Shown here: positions 1 to 5,035 of the stretch, piece after piece
Layout of the letters: each line of letters opens with the position of its first letter
Position numbering within the stretch: position 1 is the stretch's first letter
Notes under the pieces: model-generated
The model's input: the letters and a program-made list of their open reading frames with translations, nothing else
The model's database searches: none
Told to the model about the DNA's origin: nothing
Assembly (NCBI GenBank): GCA_012031335.1
Contig: JAAUTT010000437.1
Coordinates: 1-5,035, forward strand
Length of the DNA: 5,035 nucleotides
From: Bacteroidales bacterium
Lineage (GTDB): Bacteria; Bacteroidota; Bacteroidia; Bacteroidales; JAAUTT01
Direction of reading: 5' to 3'
Translations under genes and position numbers: made by a program

Positions 1-1383
1 TGGCAGGATGAGTTAATAGAGAAGATTGCTTTCCATAAATATTATTTAAGTACAAACCAGAAATATCTTCGAAAACAAAAGCACTTGCCCATTTAGGTTC
101 CGTTGTTTTCTTGTTCCATTCCACCGAGCAGTTTGTCAGAAAGAGCCCATCCACATCGTGTGCTCTGAATCCATCATTGGCTCTCTTATCGGCTTTGGTT
201 TCAGCGTTCATCCGGAAGTGGACATTGTTCAGCCGGATGTTTTTCAACGGCATTCCCTGAAATCCTTCAATACGCGAGGTTCCCTGTACATCGCCGCTGA
301 TATTGTCGAATGTAATGTTGCTGATATTTCCAACCCGCGAAGTTTCGGTTCTTTTGAGCACCACCAGCCAGATGCCATCGGCATTGCCCCACCAGTTAAA
401 GTGCTTGCGGTTGAGCTCCAGGCTGATTTTCGAGAATTTCACATCGCTCACATGCGCACCGTCGCGGACAACAATACTGAGGCCCCGGTTGGAGTTGCGG
501 ATTACACAGTTATCGAAAAGGATATGCCGGAAATCGGAGTGTGTTTCGGTCCCTATTTTAAGGGCGGTGGAAGTTGAGATAAGCACACAATTGGTAACCG
601 TCACATTTTCGCAGGGTTGCGACTTGCCTTTCGAGAGTGTCGACTTCAGCACAATGGCGTCGTCGCCGGTTTCGATATGGCAGTCGGAAACCATTACATC
701 CTGACATCCGTCGATATCAATCCCGTCAGCATTTACGCCTTTCTCCAAATCGGAATAGATATTGATGCCCCTGATCTTCACATTTTTGCACCATTGCAGG
801 TGAAGTGTCCAGTTGCACGACTCGTAAAGGGTTACATCGGTAATGGTTACCTTTTTGCAGTTTACAAGAAAAACAAGAAAAGTGTGTGGTTCTATTTTGT
901 AATACTGTTTCATTTCAATTCCCGACTGCCTTGCTATTTCTGTTTCTTCTTTAATAAAACCATCCACTGATTCGAGAGGCAGGTACACCCTCCGGGCCTG
1001 GCCGTGAATGGTTCCTTTACCGGTTATGGAAATATTTTCGGCGCTGTCGGCATATATCAATACCGGATGACGATGCCGGTTTTCTTTATCGGGCACTTCA
1101 AAATCTTTCATCTCCAGACTGGCAAAGATGGTTGCGCCAGCTTCCAGATGCAGGGTCACATTGCTCCGGAGGGTGATAGCTCCCGTAAGATAATCGCCCG
1201 GCGGAAAGTAGACCACGCCGCCACCAGCAGCCGCGCATTCGTCAATCGCCTTTTGGATGATGGTGGTTGCAAGCTGGTTTTTATTTCCGTTTGCACCCAG
1301 GGTTTTTACGTTAAAAGTGTTCTGGGCAGCAAGTGGAAAAAGGATGCTCCAGAAGAGGATGATTAAGAGATGATTTTAGTCAT
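1..1383 (-). CDS. GH28 polygalacturonase-like enzyme, secreted, 3' end off the window; start frameshifted
   Basis: Probable exported pectin-backbone hydrolase (polygalacturonase or rhamnogalacturonase type) with a right-handed beta-helix fold. The frame is open without a stop from 1375 down to base 2. Restoring one A in the run at 1374-1377 joins it to the ATG at 1381-1383 and gives 461 visible residues. Residues 1-20 then form a signal peptide (MTKNHLLIILFWSILFPLAA, cut before Q21). An entry domain typical of pectate-lyase-like proteins follows (KTLGANG, then GGGVVYFPPGDYLTG at about 54-68). GH28 landmarks are NADGID with D220, GDDAIVLKS with D241 and D242, and NRGLSIVVRDG with R300. The usual GHG histidine motif is not seen; the equivalent place reads STALKIGTE. 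Without the restored base the first in-frame ATG is at 1111, deep inside the fold. The family call is firm; the exact substrate is not. Confidence 0.5.
1372..1380 (-). other. Apparent one-base deletion at the start of the GH28 gene
   Basis: The ATG at 1381-1383 reads M-T-K-I-I-S and then hits TAA. The GH28 frame upstream of its signal-peptide core reads N-H-L-L-I-I-L-F-W but meets a stop at 1376-1378 with no start codon. Changing the A-run (T at 1374-1377 on the plus strand) from four to five bases fuses the two into M-T-K-N-H-L-L-I-I-L-F-W. I infer one missing base here. Confidence 0.5.
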
Positions 1384-1389
1384 ATAATT

Positions 1390-1401
1390 AATTTGCAAAT
1401 T
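1390..1401. promoter_or_regulatory. 12-base perfect palindrome just upstream of the GH28 start
   Basis: AATTTGCAAATT is its own reverse complement. It ends six bases before the inferred GH28 ATG at 1383. The position would suit a repressor or activator site, or a small hairpin affecting translation. It is AT-rich and could arise by chance, so the regulatory reading is only a guess. Confidence 0.5.
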
Positions 1402-1404
1402 GTT

Positions 1405-1443
1405 ACACAGAGGACCACAGAGGATGCACAAAGAACCACAGAG
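1405..1443. repeat. Degenerate 10-base tandem repeat, ACCACAGAGG type
   Basis: Four consecutive units are visible on the plus strand: ACACAGAGG, ACCACAGAGG, ATGCACAAAG and AACCACAGAG. The shared core is CACAGAG, or CACAAAG in the third unit. Similar ACCACAGAG strings are, from memory, common dispersed intergenic repeats in environmental bacterial genomes. I cannot confirm the copy number in this genome. It lies in the leader region of the GH28 gene. Confidence 0.5.
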
Positions 1444-1446
1444 TTT

Positions 1447-1473
1447 AACAGCCAGGAAATTCCTATGGCTGTT
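1447..1473 (-). terminator. Hairpin between GH42 and GH28; possible weak terminator
   Basis: The arms AACAGCC (1447-1453) and GGCTGTT (1467-1473) pair over seven bases. The inner AGGAAATTCCT adds four more pairs, with a two-base bulge at 1465-1466 and a three-base loop. It starts 37 bases after the GH42 stop codon. No clear U-tract follows on the minus strand (AAACTCTG), so intrinsic termination would be weak. It may instead be an mRNA-stabilising stem or part of a dispersed repeat element. Confidence 0.5.
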
Positions 1474-1480
1474 GTCTTAA

Positions 1481-1506
1481 TACTCGCGTCTCGGTACTCA
1501 GGTCTG
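1481..1506. repeat. Degenerate heptamer tandem repeat
   Basis: The plus strand reads TACTCGC, GTCTCGG, TACTCAG and then a partial GTCTG, a seven-base period alternating TACTC and GTCTC starts. It lies directly after the GH42 stop codon. Heptamer tandem repeats are known in intergenic DNA of several bacterial groups. This copy is short and imperfect, and no coding function is apparent. Confidence 0.5.
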
Positions 1507-1510
1507 TTTT

Positions 1511-3520
1511 TCATTTCCATACCGTCACTTCCCCAGGTTTCAATTCCTTGTTCCCGAGGATGATTTTTGCTTCAGCAGGAATTGGTAAACTGTAATTTTC
1601 AGAAGTGTAATTTACCGCTACCCAAAAGCCATCGCGCCATTCCACAAAAACATAATCAGGGAGGTCGAGGGTTTTAGCCCCGGCACGCTGGTATATGGTT
1701 CTCAGAATAGATTTTTCAAATGCGGTTGTGCCTGTCCACACTCCAATGTAGGATATGCTGCCTTTGCCCGATTTCCTTGTTGTTGCAACTGTTGTACCGG
1801 CATAGTACTGGTCTGCATAGGTGGCCAGTGTTTCGGTGCCTTTATCGGGGGTAAGCAGTTCGCCCCAGATATTCCAGTCATAGGTACTGTTTCCCGATTT
1901 AATTTTTCCTGTAACCGATGGCGGCATTTGGTCAGTATCTTCCACTTTTGCCCCGATGAGTTTCCAGATAGGTTGCTGCAACAGCGTTTCATGAAAATGA
2001 CCGTTGTTGTCCTTGCTTCCGGTGCGGCAGCTCAAAATGAGGTTTCCGCCATCTTCAACATATCTTTGCCATTTGGTTACAATTGCCGAATCGACCATGG
2101 AATAGGCCGGAGCTATCATAAACGGGAATTCTTTGGGATCGAAGTTGTCGCTTTCGCGGATAAAGGTAACCGGAACGCCCATCGATTTCAGGCTTTGATA
2201 GTAGGTGTAATAATGCTGCCAGGTGTCCCACGACTGGGTATGTGCACTCGACATCATTTCCCACAGGTTGTCCTGCTTCCATAAAAAAGCGGTTTTACGC
2301 GATTTCAGTTCAGTAGGCATCTGCGCTTTTGGATCAAAGAATTTCTCCAGGCTTTTTATTTCGCCTATGGCCTGCACATATTCTTTTCCGCCACGGGCAA
2401 CCGTTATACCATCGGTTTCTATGATGCCTTTGTGGTATTGTTCACCGCCATACAACGGTTGACGAAAACGGTAGGTGCAGGTGAACTTGTCGCCCAATCC
2501 AAAGCTGTGCCATATCCACATTCGCACGGCTCCGGGAAGAGGCTGCGCATTGTATTTCCCCCAGTTTATCTGTCCGGGTTGCAGCTCCATAATTCCGGTG
2601 AAGCCTTCAACAGAGCGGGCCATCTCATTCGAGAACGATAGTTCCATGCCGCTACCCAGGCGAAAGTTAAGGTTGCCGTCGGGATAATTCAAAAAGGTAC
2701 TCAGCAGGTACATGGTGTGCGAAGCAAAATCAAGGTCGCCTTTGTTGCGGAATAAATCAACCGGTGGCAGAAATTTGTAATAGGCATAATTGGTGGTAAT
2801 CCACTGACCGGCGTTTATATTTTTTCGAAGCAGAATGGCCTGGGTACGAACCGACAAAGCCAGTGCATCGGCGGTGTATCTTTTGAAATCGAGCAGTGCG
2901 TGGGGATTATTCGACGATTCCTTTTCGTTTGGGATACGGATCTGATCGAAGCTGTTATAGGTGCTGCTCCAGAATGCGGCTCCCCAGGCTTTGTTCAGCT
3001 TGGAAATATCGTTAGTGTATTTCTTTTTTAGCCATTCAATAAAATCTGTCTGGGCAAAAGCCGAGTAATCGTACAAACTGCCCAGGTGAGGCTCGTTGTC
3101 TATTTGCCAGCCCCAGATGCGCTTGTCGTTTCCATAGCGTTTGGCCATTTCGGTCACTATTTGCTCAATATACCGTTTGTAAACCGGATGGTTCTGATTG
3201 GCGTGCAAGCGGTTGCCGTTATGAGCCAGCCGGACTCCCGCATCGTTTACAAGGAGAATTTCGGGGTGCTTGCTGGTGAGCCAGGCGGGCGGACAAGGCG
3301 AAGGTGTACAAAGGATCACTTTCAATCCGTTTTTGGCAGCTTCGGCAATGCAGTAGTCGAGCCATTCAAAATCGAATTTTCCTTCCTCAGGCTCCAGGTT
3401 GGCCCATGCAAATTCGGCCATATGGGTAAAAGAAAATCCGAGTTCGGCCATTCGTTTCAGGTCGCGCGCCCACTGATTCCGGTCCCAGTGTTCGGGATAA
3501 TAATAGGCACCAACAGGCAT
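1511..3520 (-). CDS. GH42 beta-galactosidase (mature catalytic protein, 669 aa)
   Basis: Retaining beta-galactosidase of glycoside hydrolase family 42, expected to release terminal beta-galactose from oligosaccharides such as pectic galactan or arabinogalactan fragments. The protein opens directly on the first strand of the TIM barrel (PVGAYYYPEHW, residues 2-12). The acid/base glutamate is E143 in WQIDNEPH and the nucleophile is E312 in MELQPGQINW; the spacing matches characterised GH42 enzymes. A middle domain of trimerisation type covers about 400-600, and a small C-terminal beta domain ends at PGEVTVWK. Length is normal for the family and the frame is intact, stopping at TGA 1511-1513. 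I see none of the zinc-binding cysteine cluster of some GH42 enzymes. The ATG at 3518-3520 is probably not the native start: an export signal lies upstream in another frame. Family call is very sure; substrate is inferred. Confidence 0.5.
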   Translation of the reverse strand: MPVGAYYYPEHWDRNQWARDLKRMAELGFSFTHMAEFAWANLEPEEGKFDFEWLDYCIAEAAKNGLKVILCTPSPCPPAWLTSKHPEILLVNDAGVRLAHNGNRLHANQNHPVYKRYIEQIVTEMAKRYGNDKRIWGWQIDNEPHLGSLYDYSAFAQTDFIEWLKKKYTNDISKLNKAWGAAFWSSTYNSFDQIRIPNEKESSNNPHALLDFKRYTADALALSVRTQAILLRKNINAGQWITTNYAYYKFLPPVDLFRNKGDLDFASHTMYLLSTFLNYPDGNLNFRLGSGMELSFSNEMARSVEGFTGIMELQPGQINWGKYNAQPLPGAVRMWIWHSFGLGDKFTCTYRFRQPLYGGEQYHKGIIETDGITVARGGKEYVQAIGEIKSLEKFFDPKAQMPTELKSRKTAFLWKQDNLWEMMSSAHTQSWDTWQHYYTYYQSLKSMGVPVTFIRESDNFDPKEFPFMIAPAYSMVDSAIVTKWQRYVEDGGNLILSCRTGSKDNNGHFHETLLQQPIWKLIGAKVEDTDQMPPSVTGKIKSGNSTYDWNIWGELLTPDKGTETLATYADQYYAGTTVATTRKSGKGSISYIGVWTGTTAFEKSILRTIYQRAGAKTLDLPDYVFVEWRDGFWVAVNYTSENYSLPIPAEAKIILGNKELKPGEVTVWK

Positions 3521-3531
3521 CAGATTTTTGC
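3518..3531 (-). other. Apparent one-base deletion between signal peptide and GH42; TGATG overlap
   Basis: The signal-peptide frame reads F-P-A-K-I and stops at TGA 3520-3522. Adding one A to the five-base run (T at 3525-3529 on the plus strand) gives F-P-A-K-N-L-M-P-V-G and continues into GH42. As the sequence stands, the TGA overlaps the GH42 ATG as TGATG, an arrangement that could permit stop-and-restart translation of an unexported enzyme. Confidence 0.5.
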
Positions 3532-3615
3532 AGGGAAAAGCAATTCGGCTTTCTGTGAAAAAGAAATGGTGCAGATAAATAAAGCCATGATTGTAAAACA
3601 GCTGAATTGTCGCAT
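3520..3615 (-). CDS. Out-of-frame signal peptide of the GH42 precursor
   Basis: A 31-codon reading frame begins with ATG at 3613-3615, one base after the TAA of the oxidoreductase gene. Its start, MRQFSCFTIMALFICTISFS, followed by Q21-K22-A23, has a short basic N-terminus, a hydrophobic core and a likely signal peptidase I cut before Q21. The next residues E-L-L-F-P-A-K lead straight into the GH42 N-terminus once one A is restored, giving a 701-residue precursor. It is therefore best read as the true 5' end of the GH42 gene, not an independent small protein. No Shine-Dalgarno sequence is visible, as is usual in Bacteroidota. Confidence 0.5.
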   Translation of the reverse strand: MRQFSCFTIMALFICTISFSQKAELLFPAKI

Positions 3616-3619
3616 GTTA
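3613..3619 (-). promoter_or_regulatory. One-base gene junction between oxidoreductase and GH42 precursor
   Basis: On the minus strand the junction reads TAA-C-ATG: the oxidoreductase stop, one base, then the GH42 precursor start. There is no room for a promoter, and no ribosome-binding site of the Shine-Dalgarno type is seen in the preceding bases. The two genes are probably translated from one mRNA, possibly by coupling. Confidence 0.5.
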
Positions 3620-4141
3620 TATAGTGTGTTTTTGTGTGTTTAAAATTGATTGTGCGTGCTGTGCATACGGTCCATGAAGGTCGTTGGCATAATTTTCAAG
3701 AATTTCTTTTCCTTTCGAATTGAAATCTCCGCACAGATAAAGGGCGCGGGCAAGGAACAATTCCTTCAGGCAGTTATTTCGAACGGAGTTATCATTGGTA
3801 TCCTGTTTCACAGTTTTGAGCGCTTCGTTCAGGTTCGTTACATGATGCCCGGAAATTCCCGGCATGGATAAAAGCTGATGCAGAACGGGCACCGCATCCT
3901 TATTGTCAATGCCTGCAAATGATTCAGCTACAGCGCGGAAATGCGAAAGTTCACTTTCGGGTTTCAGCAATGCTGCAAAACGTTTGATGGTTGCAAATCC
4001 ATCGTTCTGTCCCGTTTTGCCAAGAGCCATAATTACTCCGTCGAGGTACCCGGCCGACATCCCAAACTGATGCATGCCGCGTAGTTCCAGCCTTTGTCCC
4101 AATCCTGGAAACGGTTGGCTTCTTCTTTCAGAACCGTGCAA
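3617..4141 (-). CDS. C-terminal helical-repeat part of the FAD-dependent oxidoreductase (second frame)
   Basis: This is the downstream piece of the same oxidoreductase gene. Meaningful protein begins at base 4081 with R-G-M-H-Q-F-G; the codons between 4141 and 4082 are a shadow of the other frame. About 154 residues follow, mostly amphipathic helices resembling HEAT-type repeats: Y-L-D-G-V-I-M-A-L-G-K-T, then D-A-V-P-V-L-H-Q-L-L, then the C-terminal helices ending Q-K-H-T-I. If expressed separately it would be a soluble helical fragment without the FAD site. It ends with TAA 3617-3619, one base before the GH42 precursor ATG, which points to a common transcript. The function of the repeats in this family is not known to me; protein contact or folding support is a guess. 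Confidence 0.5.
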   Translation of the reverse strand: MHGSERRSQPFPGLGQRLELRGMHQFGMSAGYLDGVIMALGKTGQNDGFATIKRFAALLKPESELSHFRAVAESFAGIDNKDAVPVLHQLLSMPGISGHHVTNLNEALKTVKQDTNDNSVRNNCLKELFLARALYLCGDFNSKGKEILENYANDLHGPYAQHAQSILNTQKHTI

Positions 4142-5035
4142 ACATCAGCATCGCCATAAAATCCAAGGATAATGGCACATTTGGTTTTCAAATTGGTGTC
4201 GGAAGTTTGATTAAACTCCTCCTTTAAAAGCTTCAACCCTCTTACTTTATCCCACAGCACTAGTTCAATCTGCTCGAAATTATTGGTCATAGCACGGATA
4301 GCCGTTCTGATCTGATCGTCCGATGGCGGATATGCTGTGGCGTTGCTTGCCGATTCCTTCGGAAGAATGCCCAGGTTTACAATTTCTTTCTGCACATTTC
4401 CAATATCGACCGACCGGAAATTCTTTCCGGCTTTTGCTGACGATGCTGCCAGCATTCCCACTGAAAATCCCTGGTTCTGCAAACAAGGCTGCATGCGAAT
4501 GATGGGCATGGCATCCCGCTCGGCTCCGGCTCCTAAACCCGTCACAATGATGTTTTCCAGGTTTTTTGGCAGAAGCGCGCGGAGTGGAACATTCACAAAC
4601 ATGTTTACCGAAGAATCGGCTGGTGGTGTGATGATGAAGTAAGGATCGATGGTGTATCCGTGGGTGTCGAATGAGCTGTAGTGAAAAGATATGGTGTCGC
4701 TGTAATTGCGTTTGTTTACCATATCCATAGCTGTTACGCGGTAGTCGCTGATAATTCTGCGGCGCTCGCGTGTCTGGGGTAATTTGCCGACATCGTAAAT
4801 TCCGTTGAATTTATGGGTGCCGGTCACAATGGTTCTGGTAACATCGTGCACATCGGTATCGTCGGTAAAAGTGTAATCCGTGTTGTTATAATGATCGTTC
4901 AGCTTTACCGGAGGAAGTCCTGCCCCCTGCACAGCCACCGAGGACGCATCGACAAACTCATACGAAGCTCCTGCTGCAATGGCCACATCGGCCGATCCTG
5001 TGGAATCGATCACATTTTGCCAAACAACCCCTCCG
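4033..5035 (-). CDS. FAD-dependent oxidoreductase, 5' end off the window (first frame)
   Basis: Flavoprotein of the large FAD-dependent oxidoreductase family (FAD_oxidored, PF12831-like) often found beside glycoside hydrolases in environmental Bacteroidota and Planctomycetes. The N-terminal dinucleotide-binding motif lies outside the window. Visible marks are N-V-I-D-S-T-G-S-A-D-V-A-I-A-A-G-A (about 5016-4966), a strand-turn of the FAD domain, and E-N-I-I-V-T-G-L-G-A-G-A-E-R-D-A-M-P-I-I-R-M-Q followed by Q-N-Q-G-F-S-V-G-M-L-A-A (about 4557-4440), the C-terminal FAD-contact region. The frame is open from the right edge. The GTG at 5011-5013 is an internal valine, not a start. After D-W-D-K-G-W-N-Y (ending at 4081) the frame goes out of register and stops at 4033. 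The real protein continues in the next frame. Substrate is unknown. Confidence 0.5.
   Translation of the reverse strand, partial: GGVVWQNVIDSTGSADVAIAAGASYEFVDASSVAVQGAGLPPVKLNDHYNNTDYTFTDDTDVHDVTRTIVTGTHKFNGIYDVGKLPQTRERRRIISDYRVTAMDMVNKRNYSDTISFHYSSFDTHGYTIDPYFIITPPADSSVNMFVNVPLRALLPKNLENIIVTGLGAGAERDAMPIIRMQPCLQNQGFSVGMLAASSAKAGKNFRSVDIGNVQKEIVNLGILPKESASNATAYPPSDDQIRTAIRAMTNNFEQIELVLWDKVRGLKLLKEEFNQTSDTNLKTKCAIILGFYGDADVCTVLKEEANRFQDWDKGWNYAACISLGCRPGTSTE
4079..4083 (-). other. Apparent one-base deletion splitting the oxidoreductase gene
   Basis: The first frame gives G-W-N-Y ending at 4081, and the second gives R-G-M-H-Q-F-G starting at 4081. Base 4081 is used by both, so one base (a C on the minus strand, a G on the plus strand) appears to be missing. 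TAC-CGC-GGC-ATG would read Y-R-G-M, which matches the family's usual W-N-Y-R-G-M pattern as I recall it. Confidence 0.5.

Noticed and set aside
158..1366. Four plus-strand open frames of 117-139 codons in the left part
   Set aside because: They lie opposite the continuous GH28 frame, which carries clear family motifs; the plus-strand products are composition shadows.
1384..1443. Possible Bacteroidota promoter (TTTG plus TAnnTTTG) upstream of GH28
   Set aside because: A TTTG at about 1430 and a TAACAATTTG string near 1395-1404 are visible, but the -7 match is imperfect and the spacing is too long for the consensus.
1405..1506. CRISPR array
   Set aside because: The repeat units are only 7-10 bases long, degenerate and without unique spacers of uniform length.
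3520..3532. Programmed -1 ribosomal frameshift at the A-run before GH42
   Set aside because: The run is only five A's, does not form a standard X-XXY-YYZ heptamer in the signal-peptide frame, and no clear downstream stimulatory structure was found. A missing base explains it more simply.
3086..3643. Plus-strand 185-codon open frame opposite the start of GH42
   Set aside because: It is fully antisense to the conserved GH42 barrel and signal peptide, and its protein shows no recognisable domain. It is a shadow of the real gene.
5011..5013. GTG as a start codon for the oxidoreductase
   Set aside because: The frame stays open to the right edge, and the residues around it are internal FAD-domain sequence, so the true start lies outside the window.

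Overview
The window is a bacterial locus whose genes all lie on the minus strand, so it reads from right to left: an FAD-dependent oxidoreductase with a helical-repeat C-terminus (5' end beyond the right edge), a GH42 beta-galactosidase, a repeat-rich 127-base spacer, and a GH28 polygalacturonase-like beta-helix enzyme (3' end beyond the left edge). The sequence looks like Bacteroidota. I see no Shine-Dalgarno sequence before the visible starts, both glycosidases have export signals predicted to be cut just before a glutamine, and the gene mix resembles a polysaccharide-utilisation locus. This is inference, since no marker gene is present.

Right part (3617-5035): the oxidoreductase is split into two reading frames at base 4081. 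The join restores W-N-Y-R-G-M-H-Q-F-G, the form expected of this family, so one base appears to be missing. Its TAA is followed one base later by the ATG of the GH42 precursor, so the two genes are probably co-transcribed. Middle (1511-3615): the GH42 catalytic protein is intact (669 codons), but its signal peptide lies in another frame upstream and is cut off by one missing A in an A-run. Spacer (1384-1510): it holds a degenerate heptamer tandem repeat, a hairpin, a run of ACAGAG-type decamers and a 12-base palindrome. Left part (1-1383): the GH28 frame is open from 1375 to the edge. It has no usable start codon unless one A is restored in an A-run, which then gives an ideal signal peptide.

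Together the enzymes suggest breakdown of pectin: GH28 would cut the galacturonan or rhamnogalacturonan backbone and GH42 would remove beta-galactosyl residues from side chains. The role of the oxidoreductase is unknown. The most striking property of the window is that all three genes carry exactly one apparent one-base deletion, each in a run of identical bases. Sequence error is the simplest reading. Gene decay, or slippage that switches export on and off, are the alternatives.
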